From positions 88,290,261-88,354,260 of the forward strand of contig NC_081829.1 in assembly GCF_030867095.1 (NCBI RefSeq): DNA of 64,000 nucleotides, read 5' to 3'. The position numbers and the translations under genes were made by a program. Source of the stretch: Alligator mississippiensis (lineage: Eukaryota > Chordata > Crocodylia > Alligatoridae). A model generated the notes under the pieces. It saw nothing but the letters and a program-made list of their open reading frames with translations. It was not told the origin of the DNA and searched no databases. This document shows positions 34,167 through 47,293 of the stretch, one piece after another (position 1 is the first letter of the stretch; each line of letters begins with the position of its first letter).

Positions 34167-36179
34167 ATGTTCTGAACATTTGAGACTATGCTTTTTTACC
34201 TGTTTCTAATTTACCTGCATAACACCATCGCACAATGCTGAACTTGCTGTGTTTGGTGCTTAACCTTACCCTGGTTAAAATGGAACACAGCATGTGGCAA
34301 AATGAGATGAGAAACTGGAAGGAAGAAAACAAGATTGTATTACTGTCTTACCGCCCAGAAATTCCTACGAGTGAGTGATTCCTTGTTTGCAGAGTCTTCT
34401 AATAGATTTTCTAGTACTGCCTTTGGGTGAGAGCAGACTGTAAAAGCTAATGCAAAAAGCGGGGTGAGAACTCAGCATTTCATCCAGTGCTACGAGCACT
34501 TTTGTCTAAAGTGTGGTCTTAACAGCCTTATCACCATCTGAAGACAAATGCAACCTAACTCTAATGTAAAGTAGCTGTATGCATTGGAAGAAACTTGCCA
34601 TAGCATATTCAGTGTTTGAATCCTCTTTGTTCATTTCTCGAGGGACTGATTTTGCCGTCTGATTGCTGTTAGGGATGGCTACAGCATTCCTCCCTAGTGA
34701 CAGCTGAGCAGAATTTGAAACAGTTGCTTTCACTTTTCATAGCAAAGTTTATCAGTTAAGAGGTTGTGAGTGGACTGGGCTATTACTGTAGACTGTATGT
34801 GAACACTGTGTAGTAAGTGAAAGAAAGGGCTACCAAATGGATTGGAGTATTAAGTGCTCTCAGTGGGAGAGGACTGTTGAAAAAAAGCTATTTTCTGTAA
34901 GAACTCTCTTCCACAGAAACTAAAGTGAGAGAGTTGCAAATAATTGTATAAAGATAGCAGTCTACACACAATTTTGCTAATCACTGTATGCTAAATGGAT
35001 CTGGTCAAAAACAAACAAACAAACAAAAAACTTGGAAAATTTTGCAATTCTCTCCCTATCTTCCTTTCTTCTTAAAATTGCAAAGTGTTTGACCACATTG
35101 GTTGAGAAATAACCAAGCAGAATTTCATAGGGATGGTGAGTAAAGTAAGTTCCTTTAAACATAAGCTTACTTATTCACCGTTGAAGGAAATAGCCTTAAT
35201 TTAACAGGTATTTCAGAAACTCCTTATCATTTGGGATTTTGACAGACACGCACTGAATTATAAAAGCATGAGAACCTGTATGATCATTTGAATGATGTTC
35301 CCAAGCTTCTGATCTACTACACCTAAAGGTAGTGGTTGAACTGGTCCTTATTTTCCTTAACTAGATGCCTAAACTGTTGAAAATAGTCAAGATATTTTTT
35401 TCTCTCTCTCTCTCTTGCACTCACATTCACAAAGAAGTGACTGCAAAGGCTTGAGTTATCCCCGTAACCAGTTCCTGTGCCTTTTGGCCTCTTCAGACCA
35501 GATTCCTGTTGCAGTTGCACTGATTTAGTATGGTTTGATTCTCTATGCTGTTGTACTGTATGTGAAAAGAGACTATTTTTTTAGTACTTCAGGAATGTCT
35601 CTAAAAAACCCCACAGTGAAACAGATAAAAAAGCATAGTCTCAAATGTTCAGTTCTGTTGCTGGCCTTTACTTATAGCTTAGTTTGCTCTGGTAGGGCAG
35701 ATCTTTTGGGGGTGCAGGTGGTTGTTGAACAGTAGACTCATTGTTCTGTAAAAGCTCTAAAGCAGGGATTGGCAGCAGTTTGGACTAAGGGGCTACTTTA
35801 ATGGAGCTTAGCTTTAAATGCAAGCTGCTTCCAACCCAGCCCATGCTCTGGAGCCAGAGCTGTAGTCATTGCTCTTGTTTAGCAGTGCTGCTGTTGCCAC
35901 TGCTTCCCCCTGCTTTGGAGAACCTCTCCTCCCTGCTGTAGAAATGCAACCAAAACTTCCTGGTGGTCTTAATTACAGAGGTAATAATAGTACTTTACAA
36001 GATTGAGGACTTTAGGGCCCTGGCACATCTGAGATAGAGCAGGAATGCTGAGATGGTGGACATATTGATGACTGGAGAATATCGCCTTCTTTCCCCACTT
36101 TATTCATTTTTTTGTTTCAAGCATCAAATCGTGCTAGTGCTGGTCTGGAATTGTTTAGAAAAACATCTCTGAATACTTA
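34167..36179. other. Intergenic, mostly unique
   Basis: Nothing recognised except a (TC)n run near 35400 and the possible hAT end at 35765. Confidence 0.45.
35765..35935 (+). mobile_element. Possible hAT repeat left end
   Basis: The sequence GCAGGGATTGGCAGCAG resembles a hAT terminal repeat of the CAGGGNTTGGCAA kind, and GC-richer sequence follows. The other end was not found. Confidence 0.3.
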
Positions 36180-36590
36180 ATAGATTTAGTCAGAGAAAGC
36201 TGGGTGGTGATGCTGGTGGTATGTACGCAGGGGTTGCCTCAGCCTGGGTCTCCCACATCTCAGGTGTTTAGGATATAGGTTCAGTTCCACACAACTTCTC
36301 CTGCTGGGCCTCTTCTGCTCTGTATGATGAAGTAAATATTAATTGGGAGTGAGAGCCAGGCTGAGGCTGACTCTCTAGTTTGATTGTTAGGGAACTTTTC
36401 TACCATGTAGGAAAACCAGGTTCAAGCTTCTGCTGTAAGTGAACTAGGGCAAGGCTCTCACATGAAAGACTAGGGTTCAAGTCCCTGCTTGGCCTAAATC
36501 AGATCAGAAAAGTGAACCTGAATCTCCCAGGCGAGTGCCTCACTCAGTGGGCTATTAGGTATGGGTTTCTTCTGTTACTTATTCCCATCC
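36180..36590 (+). repeat. Sauropsid dispersed repeat with tRNA-like B-box text
   Basis: It contains GGTTCAAGTCCCTGCTTGGC (B-box-like) and two related stretches, CCTGGGTCTCCCACATCTCAGG and CTGAATCTCCCAGGCGAGTG, followed by CAGTGGGCTATTAGG. This wording belongs to a common sauropsid interspersed repeat that I cannot name with certainty. Confidence 0.45.
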
Positions 36591-37304
36591 CCAAATTTGG
36601 AAAGGTCTCAGTTTTGTTTCAGTGAGGGATGAAACTCAGTGTAAAGCCCTGAGTTTGTATTTTTTCATAAAATGGCTGTGTGTGACTGACTCTTGGTGGT
36701 GGGGTGGAAAGAGAGCTAAGAAAGATCCCATTTCACATTTAAGAAATGTTTTGTTTTTCATGGATACTCTGCTGCCTTTGTACTTCACTCCTGCCCCATC
36801 AGCATTGGTTCTTTCTAGTGATAAAGCTGAACTTGCTTTAGCTTCATGCATCCATGGCTAGGGGGACTCTCACTGCCTTCAGTCTTTTCTACAACCCTAA
36901 CATACCTGGAGAATTGAATTACCTCCATTAATGGGTGCTTTCTATTCATGTAGTACACTCAGACTTGCCATTTCTATGACTTGCCTTTCCTTTCTTGAAA
37001 ACACCTCTCTCAACTCAGTTATGTACCAGAAGTACTCTTTTTGCCTTTTTATGGCTGCATCTCTCTCTTCACTGAGTTTCCACAGGAGCATTAAGCCTTC
37101 AGGCTGCTAGTCATATAATGAAAGTATAGTGCTTCATTCCTGGAACTGGCATGATATAAATAGAGAGCACAGAGTGAATTGTAAAGTATGTGAGATCAGA
37201 GGAGGAGTAATGTAAGAACATAATGAAATAGCATCAGGACAAGCTCTCATGGACATGTACCTGAATGAATGAAACTCACACCCCTGAATATAGGGTATGA
37301 TAAA

Positions 37305-37515
37305 ATCATACCAATGTAAGGCTGGAAGGGACCTGAAGGGATCAGTGTCCCATCTCTCCTCCCCCCTTCAAATGTCCCCCTCCCCAGGCATGATAAGCCG
37401 ACCTAAGCCTACCTAGACTGCCTCTGACAGTCACTCCTTGAAATCTTTTAATGAAGGAAATTCTATAGCCTCCGTATAGTGTTTAACTACCCTCCTGGTT
37501 AGGTTAACAGAGACT
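37305..37515 (-). mobile_element. CR1 LINE 3' fragment
   Basis: AAGGCTGGAAGGGACCTGAA is the CR1 3'UTR on the opposite strand. It is followed by a C-rich insertion and by an ATAGTGTTTAACTACCCTCC stretch that matches the usual CR1 C-terminal text. Old and broken. Confidence 0.6.
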
Positions 37516-38872
37516 ATCCTCTGAGTGATAGAGGACCAGTGTAAAAAGTAATGGAGGAAGCCCCATCCCCTTTCCATCACTCCTGCATAGGAGACCATCA
37601 AAATTTGCAATTGGTTCTGCCCAAATTCAAATAGGGTATTACTGTTCTCGTCAGCAGTGATGGAGTACACTGGTGATATACTCAGGTGCATCACCAGTAA
37701 ATGTGTTTCCAACAAGTATCCATGAAATCATCAAGGCTCATCTTAGCTTTTGCAGTATTTTTCCAATCCTGATATAAACTCCACTAAAGTGCAAGGATAT
37801 GCTCCTACTGCCTTCAGCAAGCCTGGGATCAAGCACTTATTGTAAAGTCTTCTTCTACTGGGGAAGCTCCAAAATAGCCATTTATGCTTTTGAATATTAG
37901 CCTCCAATATTTATCATAATTCTAAACATTTCCATAGAAAAAAGGAGAGCTTGGAGTTTTTGGAGAAAAATGGACAGACTGACACGTGTTCCAGCCAACA
38001 GAAGATTGTAGAGTTTTTTGCTGAAATTCAGTCAGTGCCAAGCTGACCTATGTAGAGAGACTGAACGTTGCTTCAGGGAAGCTCGCCTGTCTTTATTACC
38101 CTTCCATGAGGCCTAAACAGAAGTGATGGTATTACTCAGTATATATACGGCAGTCACATGCTTCCTTGATGGGCCCATTGTGTCACTGGAAAAAGTCACT
38201 ATAAAGAAATAACCTGAACTTAGAGAGACACCAAGGGGAATTTATTCCAACCTTAGAGTGCCACTGACATGAATAAAATCCCTGTTTAGCTGCTGCCTAA
38301 TCCTGCAGTTGCCTAAAGCCTCTAGGCTACCTATGCTTTCATTGGCATAGTCTTTCTGGGTGCTAATAGACATGCTGGGGTGGGGGTGGGAGATGCACTT
38401 TACTGGAAGCAGCAGTGCATTACTTTGACCCAGCTCTGCAGCATCTGTACAGATTGGGTGCTTCAGTGGGGCTTTTTGGCACTTTTATCTAAAGCTACAA
38501 TGACTGTTGGCTCCCTTGTGGGCACACGTAGAACTAGCAAAGTATTGGCAGCACCAAGCAGCAAAATGTTCTTTTCACAAGTCTGTCCCTACCTTCTCAC
38601 CTGGGGTACACAGTTTGCTAAACACCCCGAGTGTGCTTTTTCCCCGTATAAAATACAGGAAGGAGAAGGAAAGAAATGGTGAGGGTGTTGTCCGTGCTCA
38701 TCTCTGTTCAGCGTTTCCTACTGCCTAGCTAGGGGGCCTCTCTGCTTAGCTTGCCAGCTCCTCCGAGTCCCATTTTCAACTCTTCCTATGCACTGTAGAA
38801 GGGAGCTGAGGCACTGACTCAGCGTTTTGAATTTTATTACGTGTCGGTGCCCAAAAAAGTTAGCTGTTGTGA
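37516..38872. other. Intergenic, nothing recognised
   Basis: No gene or repeat family recognised. Confidence 0.45.
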
Positions 38873-38880
38873 TGTGCAGC

Positions 38881-39315
38881 TAGGGTGGCCACCATAGAGG
38901 ACAGTCTGGTTTTCTGCTACTCTGTCCTCTATTGAGACGAAACCCAACACCTTTAGGTCCTCTATTTTTCTCTTCAAGAAATTTAGGCACAATTAGGATA
39001 ATAACATTTACCAGCATTGCACATATTTAGGCACAATTAGGATAATAACATTTTGCTGCATTGCAAATACATATCCTCCATGTATTTTTTACAGTATGAA
39101 AAACAATGCATTAGGCTATGCATTTAGCCCAGAAAACAGGAATAGTAAGTTCTGCACCCACATATGATCGTAGGAAAATAGGGCTGGAAGGGACTTCCAA
39201 GGTCCCCTAGTTTGGATTGCAAATTTATGAGGCAAGAGAAAAATAGAGGACATAAAGGCATTGGGTCTCATATCAACAGAGGACAACCGGACTCTTCTCT
39301 GTGATGGCCACCCTA
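38881..39315. mobile_element. hAT MITE with perfect 8-bp TSD carrying a CR1 tail
   Basis: The ends TAGGGTGGCCACCA and, on the other strand, TAGGGTGGCCATCA extend into a long imperfect inverted repeat ending in CCTCTATTTTTCTC on both sides. It is flanked by perfect TGTGCAGC at 38873-38880 and 39316-39323. Inside lie a short direct duplication (TTTAGGCACAATTAGGATAA, twice) and a CR1 3' piece (GGAAAATAGGGCTGGAAGGG at about 39170). The stretch 38985-39215 matches 41776-41960. Confidence 0.85.
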
Positions 39316-39323
39316 TGTGCAGC

Positions 39324-41775
39324 ACTGCAATACCTCAGTTTCCCCCCTCCACTTCATGAATCTAACCACAAGAATCTCTGCCTAAATGCAATTACTGTTT
39401 TCACTGATATTCACAGCAATAAACAATAATAAGATTTAGGGACACTCTGGTGCACTTCTTTAATCCAGTTATGCAAATAGCCAAATTAAAATCCATCATG
39501 TGAGACATGTTAGCTAATCTCTATCCATCTCCAGGGACCCTCCATGGCTCTAAAGAATGAGGTCTCACCAGCACTGTATTTTTTTCAGCATCATTTTTAA
39601 TTACAATTTAAGATATCATTATATGCTTTGATTTTATAAAGTGGCAGTTACCCTATTCCTTTTCCTAGTTACGTTTTTTCTGTCCCCTAAGATTTGAAGG
39701 TAAACAAATCTTAGGACTGTGGAAGAGCAGGACTTTGCCTGGCATAGTGATATGTCTTCATAAAGTGACAGAGCCCAGAATGCCATGTTTTCACTGCTTA
39801 GCTCTGGTTGCACTCCATCTGTCCAAGGTATTTATATGTGTTGTGACACCCGAGTGTTTTGCAGCAGAGATTCCAGCTAGAATCCCTGCTGTTCACTGAA
39901 GCTATGCATATAAAATGCAGCTGAGTAAATAGTTGGGAATAACACCTTGCTCCTTTACAAAGTCAATAGTTGTTTGCAAGCCTTCTCCCAACACTCAAAG
40001 TGCTTTTGGCCCACAGCCGAAGCATTGCCCATCTTTGGGTATGTACACGGTGGCCTGAACGTTTGTGCCATCTTGCAGACTTCAACTTGTTTTAAACAAC
40101 AATCCAGTTTTAAGAGCAATATGCTGGTAGAGGCTGGAGCTGTCAGATCTGGAAATGGCTGGATCAGGAACAGACCCTGAACTTATCCAAAGTTTCCTGA
40201 CAGGAGCAGGGGCTATAGAAAATCATATTTCAGGATGTAGTCACGTGTTCACTTGCAATAGTTGCACATCATTGGAATGCTGTGACTTGTTAAAGTTAGT
40301 ATGTATTACAGGTAGTATGTCAAAATAATCCTTGCGTGAAGGGGAGCAGCTTTGCAATGCCACTTAAGTGCTTGCAATGCCACTAAAGTACTTGAAAGCA
40401 CATTCTAACCACACTTACTAAGTGTGAAGTTGAAGGTGTGAAACCACCCCCAGTTTGAACCCAACTCTAGTGTTGAAGTCAGTGACAAGATTCCGTTCAC
40501 ATCAGATTTCTAATCTTCAAAGGGTTTCATAAATTACAAAAGTAAACAGAAAAAGAAGACATGTAAAGACTCTATTCAATTAAGGAGGATTAAAGCTCTG
40601 ATGTTTCACAGTTTGATAAGTCTGTATGATCTATTTTGCATGAGTTCCCATGCAATTTGAATGAAGAGTCACAGGGCAGTGATTCCAAAAATACATGTGT
40701 ATTTCCAGTGTTTATAGATCACAAGATTTCATTAATGGCATGAGAAAGGTCCAAGCACTTTCCATTGTCATAAATAAGTATCTGACTGTAAAATGAGATG
40801 ACTAGTAAAACGTGAAATTTCTGGTTAATCCATCATGGGATTCTCCAATATACTTACATCATATACAATAGAGGACATATACCACCGTAAGCAGGAAACT
40901 TTGCATCTTAGGCAAAGATGACCTAATTCTTCTGCAAATTCTAGTTCATTCTGCAGTGTTTGATGCCATGAAATATTTATCAGGAATTTGCTTTTGCTTC
41001 TCCTAAATCTGGGTAACATGTACCTCTTACAGCACATACTTCATTTATTTCAGCTTTTCAATACCCGCTTGCGTTTTCATTCGCTCTCTACGTACCCTGG
41101 GTTCTGTTCAACTTAACTGATCTAACTAGGTCTCAGGACAAACTTTGTGGAGGTATTAGTTAGCATGAGATTTTATTTTATTTTTTTGGTTTGGATGCTA
41201 GAGAGGCAGGGAGAAATGTAGGACCATGTATGTCTGGCATCCAAAGTGAAGGTCCCCTTGGCTTTAATTACACTGAGTTTTATTTTGTCTCTTCAGTGAG
41301 CTTGCAATACCAACACACTTTTCCTGCTCACTCCTCTCCCCTTTTCCTTTGCAACACAGGAGAACTCCTGACAGGGCCAGATTATTCTCATTACAGTCTG
41401 CAAGAGTTTTGCCATTGATTTAGCTGATAATACAAGTTCCAGGGCTTCAGTAATAGAAATGCTGTTGTAAGCCAGGGTGATGGGGCTACTTGCCACCTCG
41501 CTGCTTGTCTAAACCTAAAACTGGTTTAGAAGGTGTTTAAATGACAATCCCTCAAAAAGTAGTTGACAGAGTAGTCACAAAGTAGGCCCAGATCTCTTAT
41601 TCCTATCCTTCTTTTGGCTTCTGGGAACTGGTCCTGTTAGCAATGACATGTGATGCCATCCCAGCCAGTGAATGCTACCAGAAGCCTCCTTTGTGGTGGG
41701 TTATGGAGGGCCAGGACTCATTCAAGCTAAAGAAAAATAAATGCAAATGAAATAAGATTTGTGACAGCAACATTA
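39324..41775. other. Intergenic, nothing recognised
   Basis: Unique AT-rich sequence; a small direct duplication (TTGCAATGCCACT twice) lies near 40350. Confidence 0.45.
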
Positions 41776-41925
41776 GGTTGGCACAATTAGGATAATACGT
41801 TTTACCTGCATTGCACATCCTCCATGTATTTTTTTACAGTATGAGAAACAATGCATTAGGCTATGCATTTAGCCTAGAACACAGGAATATTAAATTCTGT
41901 ACCCACATATGATCCTAGGAAAATA
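41776..41925 (+). repeat. Repeat segment shared with the hAT MITE at 39 kb
   Basis: From GGCACAATTAGGATAAT to ACCCACATATGATCCTAGG it matches 39010-39170 with few changes (for example ACAATGCATTAGGCTATGCA in both). As there, it runs directly into a CR1 3' tail on the opposite strand. No hAT end is found on either side here. Confidence 0.75.
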
Positions 41926-42720
41926 GGGCTGGAAGGGACTTCCAAGGTCACCTAGTTCAGCCCCCTTCACAGTGCAAGGCTCTCTCGGATAGCCAAGTGT
42001 CTGTCAAACCTGCTTCTGAATATTTCCAGGGATGGAGAATCCACATCTTCTCTACATAGCTTGTTCTAGAGCTGGACCACTCTCAACACCAAAAAGTTCT
42101 GCTTAATCTCCAACCTACATTTTCCCTGATGAAGCTTGAGGCCATTGCTTCTAGTCTTGTCCCCAGTGGCCAGAGAAAAGCCCATCTCCATCCTCTGTAA
42201 TCGCCCTGAAAGTATTTGAAGATTATTATCAAATCCCCCTGTCACTCTTTTCTTTTCCAGACTAAATAACCCTAATTCTTTCAGCCTTGCTTCAAACCTT
42301 GAAACCCAGGCTCCTAATCATTTTTGTTGTTCTGTGCTGGACTCTGTCCAAACGTCCAAATCCTTCTCAATATGTGAGGCCCGCAACTGGACCCAGTACT
42401 CCCAGTGAAGCTTCACCAGTGCTGAACAGAGGGGAAGAATCACTTTTTATCTTCATGCGACATTCCTGTTAATATAACCCAGTATGCTCTGGACATTTCT
42501 GCAGCAAGAGCATGCTGTTGGCACACGTCCACCTTATATCCACTGTAACCACCCCCCAGGCCCTTCTCTGCAGCACTGCTGCAAAGCTAATCATTCCCCA
42601 GCCTAGATTTGTGTATGCAGTTATTTCAACCCAAGTTCAGGATTTTGCACTTGTCCTTGCTGGCTTGCAATCAGCCAGATTAAATTCATTTTCCCAGTCC
42701 ATTCACCTATGATGTAACAC
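41926..42720 (-). mobile_element. CR1 LINE, minus strand, decayed
   Basis: Starts with the CR1 3' tail (AAATAGGGCTGGAAGGGACT) and runs through standard CR1 text. The minus strand matches the CR1 C-terminal region: TTCCCTGATGAAGC and GTCTTGTCCCC, then CAGCCTTGCTTCAAACCTTG, then GACCCAGTACTCCCAGTGAAG. Frameshifts and stops throughout. It is 5'-truncated near 42720. Confidence 0.8.
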
Positions 42721-45700
42721 CCACAGAAATGAGTAAGCAATACCTTGAACATTTTAGGGAATAGATGAGAACAAGCAACAAAGGAAGAAACCTGAGTCTG
42801 TCTAGAACTAAAGAGAAATTTTTGTTAATAATAGGGGAGATTGTGATGATCACAGCAATATAAAATAACGGTGCTGTTAACAGCCTTTCATACCTTTGCG
42901 AGACACTGTTCCTTGGTGCTTTTTGAATGAAAAAGCAATTCCTCTTACAAAAAGAATTTCCTATTGCTCTCCTCAAAAAGGTAGAGGAAGGACAGGCACA
43001 ACACTGAAGTGCTGAAGAACATGGATTCCCATAGTAATCAGCAGTCCAATTCCCCCATCACCAATTTTGCAATCAGCAACAAGCCCAGAGCTGGGTGGGT
43101 GCCGAGGCCAAGAACAGGGAAGACATCCCATCACTTACAGACTGTTTTACTGCTCTAAGGAAGCTTAGTGGTGATTTGTAATGTGCCCCAACATTAGGGG
43201 AAAAAATGGAAGGAGCCACCCAAAGGTAGATTCTGTGATGTGTCCAGTGCCCTAAATGCCCATCCCCTCCTTCAGCTTGGCTACTCTTGGCCAAGTCTGT
43301 GAACATCTATAGAGGACAGAGGGGCTGTTAAGCACGTCTACCCAGCCCTACTCTTCTCACAGGGAATCCAGCATGTTCCCTCCAAAGTTGCATGCATTCT
43401 GTGATAGGGGATGTCTATGACCTTGGAAGTGGGGATCAGACTTGCCTTTTCAGAATAAACTCTTGATATTGCATACAACTCCCTTAAAGTTATGTAGACT
43501 TTTTTTTTGTTTTGTTTTTTTTTTTTTAGTACTTGTGTTATATTGGATAGGTTTTGTTTTAAATTCAGAAGAACCAAATCCTCTTGTTAATCAAAATTCC
43601 ACTCAGAAGTTCAGGGTTTCCTCCCCAGGTATGGCAGAGCCATGCTGAATATACCTGGGGAGGGAGAAATAGAAGATGATTTACCCCATCTTTCTTTTTG
43701 TTCTTGATCTTAGTTAACTATGTTAGTCTGAAGTCAGGCAGAAGTCAGGGCACCTTAAAGAATATCTTGCTCAGAAAGTGCATATACAAGAAGTACTGGA
43801 CTTGCCCCAGGTCCTTGAAGTTTCTCAGCAGCAAGAAAGACTCACAGAGCATCCACCAGAGCAAACCCTAAGGAGAGACAATCTCCAGTCCTGCATGCTC
43901 AGGAGGAGTTAAGGGCAGGTAGACCTTGCTCACATATTGATTGAAGGCGGGTCCTTCCTGTTGCACCCCAAACCCCAGCAAAAGGTCCCTACTTGCAGAG
44001 CATCCCCACCCACTGCAATCTAGCAAGCACAGCCCCACATGGATTGTTACCCAACTTCTCTGCCAGTCCCCGTCTAGTCAGGGACACGATGGAGACCCTG
44101 TTCCAGTCCCTGCTGTATTAGCTCCTTCCCAGCATATGGTCCATCAAGCTCTGGTCCCTGCTGCATGGCACATGATGTAGACTGGACCGCACCACTGCAA
44201 CAGCAGCTCCACATGACTGGACATGCACCGTGCACTGCTTTGGGATCTGCTTCCAGTCTGCAGGGTCCCAGAGCTTGGCAGGCCGGATCCAGTCCACGGA
44301 CCATATGTTCCCAACCCCTGCCCTATACGCAAGAACTCTAGATAGCTTAAAACCTCCCTCTTTACTTCTTCAGCAGTGTCAGGGGAATTTAGGCTTGTCT
44401 ACATAGGGTAGTTATAGCATGGCAAGGTTGGGTGTGGATTTACAGCAGTCTATTTTCAGAGTCAATTAAACGATGCTGAACCTACAGCACACTACAAACA
44501 TGTATAGGCTATCTTCCTGCAGACTCCAAGAATGGCAATGAGAAATGAGACCTGTCATCTCATTTCCATTCTGTGTACACTTATCCTCAGATATTAGGCA
44601 CTTCAGATATACTTATGGGGTCCAGAATCCAAGCTCAAGTACCGTCTCCACTCACCATCTCAGGTGGACCTAAAAACGTTTATGTGGGGAGTTGTCAGCT
44701 CTTCTCCTGGCTCAAAATTGTCTCATGTGGGCAAGGCCATGGCATGGGTCAATAACCTGCACCTTACATTTAGTAGTCTAGCTAATGGAGACACAGAGCA
44801 TTGCGCACAAAGGTCTGATCAAGTTTTATATATATATGCCCCATACAAGCAGCCTATGCATAGAGTTTTAACAAAGTATCACCAAATAATTTTTGTTTGG
44901 TTCCATCTTAAAAGTAAATCTAGAATTAGGACCAAGGTAAAATTTGTTAAGAACTGAACTATTTTATAGATTTCCCAGAAGACTGAATGGCCAGATGGAC
45001 AAGCTCTAGGAAGGGAACTGGCTCTGGCATTTCCCAGGATAGAAGCCACTAAATTAACATCTTTTACTAAATCAAATATACAGGTTGGTTAAGATCAAGT
45101 GCTAAATAAATATAAATGAGATCCAAAGCCAGGAATAGGCAGCATTAGCTTCTCCCTGGCCTCATTTGTTAACAAAGGCCAGATTGCTTATTAAGTATAT
45201 TTACTAATTTAAATGACCCCTGGCCTTAATATTGGAAAATTGAAGGTGTGGGTGCTTTAAATGGCACCAATAAAATGTAGGGTAGCTGCACCTGATAAAT
45301 GCTTGATTATTCAGAACTGGATGTGATCCAGGACACCAATCCTAGTCCTCTAATGTGTCCTTTAGATATGCAAATAATACAACTCATTTTGCAGGACAGA
45401 CACAGCTTGATGTATTTGTTTTAGCTAGATAAAGAGGAGGCACCACACTATTTTTAATGAAGTGAACACTACCTGGCTTGTTAACCAATAATGATTAATG
45501 CTCAGACTATTCAGATTACAGCTGTAACAAATGCCATGCACTAAAGGACCGTATAACAAAAGCCTTCACTACTCCCACAAACAGACTGGTGGTAAGTGAG
45601 AAAAAAAGTTACCATGCTGGCAAGTCCTGTGACAGAGCACAGTAAGTTCTATTAACTACGCTGCTTTTGGCCAAAGTACCATAGTTTGCATTTTTACCTA

Positions 45701-46574
45701 GTTGTTCCCCTTTCCATGCTGCTGCCTCCTGTATTTCATAAAAATTAAGGGCAAGTTTTTATAGAGGCAAAGCTTCTTGGTTTGAAAAGCTACCAGATTT
45801 TCATCTTTGGCAAATGTGTAAAAAGCTTGATATTTCCAAGATCTAAATCCCATTTTTGCCTTTGTGAATTTTTCTGACTGGTCTCAGTCGTTGCATGGGG
45901 AAATTCACAGAGCAGAACTTGATAGCTATATGTCTTCTGAAATAAATAGTCTTTATTTATAATTAGAGGATAAATAAAGGGAGGATGGAAATACAGAATT
46001 AAGAAACTGAAAATAAGAAATGCGTATAAGTAAATAAAAGGCTTTATTCAGTGCTTGTCTTCAGTAACTAGGAACATTGAATTAGTCCTCTGGAAATGCA
46101 ATAGCTTCAAGACCAGGGATTAAGAGCAGAATACTTGGTAAACTTGATGGTCCCAGCATTTAGCTGGGAGGTAGGATCTACAGGTTCAAATCATAGAAGA
46201 TAAAAGAGAAGGGAGTCAAAATGCAGGTTTTGTATAACCTGGGTAAGTCCTCTAATTTTTGAGCTGTCAGGATTCAGAGGAGGTAGCATCTCTTCCTCTG
46301 GCTGTGTTTTGTGCAGAAGACCCAAGAGAGGTGACTTAATTCCTGAGGTGGGTTCCAGCAGGGTATGATATCTAACTTGAAAAAGACACTTCCCTACCAG
46401 AACAAGGCATCTTAGTCACAAGAAGGATGGGAGCATAAGATACACCTCTCTCTTCAGCATATCTTGGCTAGTTTATGCAGCTTTCTATTCAGCTTGCTCA
46501 TTTGCATGGATCTGAGGCCTGGAATTCTCCCTGTGCCCCACCTAGGAAACCTTGGTACCTTCAAAAGAGCTGTG
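42721..46574. other. Intergenic, largely unique
   Basis: A T-rich tract near 43500, a possible PLE- or SINE-tail relic near 43720-43810 and the possible hAT at 43925-44330 are the only structures noted. Confidence 0.4.
43925..44330 (-). mobile_element. Possible hAT-type element, minus strand
   Basis: The right edge, read on the minus strand, is GGCAGGGGTTGGGAACATAT followed by GGTCCGTGGACTGGATCCGG, wording typical of hAT element ends in amniotes. The opposite end and target duplication were not found. Interior is GC-rich and noncoding. Confidence 0.4.
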
Positions 46575-46579
46575 AATCT

Positions 46580-47293
46580 TGTGCGGGCCGGGAGCGGTCC
46601 GAGGCTTTAGGGGGCGCGCGGCAGGCTGTGGCCAGCAGCCCGGGCACGTGGGTTAGGGAATTCGGCACGGCGGACTAGAATTAGGCACGGACGTGTAGCG
46701 GTTGATTAAAGATTATTTTACTTACACCATAGATGGTCGCGCTGCAGGCAGGAAAAATTTTGCTTAAGTTGCAGTTACAAACGAAAAGAAAACTCGCACG
46801 AACAAGACCCGTAGAAAACTCGAGCCTCTTAAACCCGGAAAGAGCTCTGGATACACACACACATGAAGTTTGCTAGGCTCCGTGGACTGAGCGCGCAGGG
46901 AAGGGTACGTCGAGGGATCAGGTGGCGATGGGGAGAGGCTAGAGGTTGATCAGGCCCCTGTATCCTCCTCTAAGGCACACGCGGGGTTTGTTAAGCTCTA
47001 CAGCGCTTAGAGTTCTTCACGAGATGGATGTGAAGTTCTCCTCCTCCAACTTGGGCAGAAACTGCTCAAGCCTTTTATACGGCTAGCAAGCCAATCGCTA
47101 GCCGCCACATGGGAATAATTTAGAAACAGCCAATAGTGGGAAACAAATTTGCATGCGAATGGTGGGAACTCCTTTGCACCGGGGTTTTCTCTATGCAACT
47201 GAGAATTGCACCGTGCAAAGAAAGCTCCTCGTGGCAGGAAATAATTCTGCAGTGCCAAAGCAGACACAAAATCATACCCTTTGGGTCATGACA
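46580..47293 (-). mobile_element. Solo LTR of an endogenous retrovirus, CpG-rich
   Basis: The 714-bp unit reads on the minus strand from TGTCATGACC to GGCCCGCACA. It is flanked by AATCT (46575-46579) and AATCC (47294-47298), a 5-bp duplication with one mismatch. A TATAAAAGG box (minus strand, about 47071-47079) gives a U3 of about 215 bp, with CCAAT-type boxes at 47089 and 47130, and R-U5 to its left. The many retained CpGs suggest a fairly recent insertion. No internal genes remain, so it is a recombined solo LTR. Class not determined. Confidence 0.7.
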
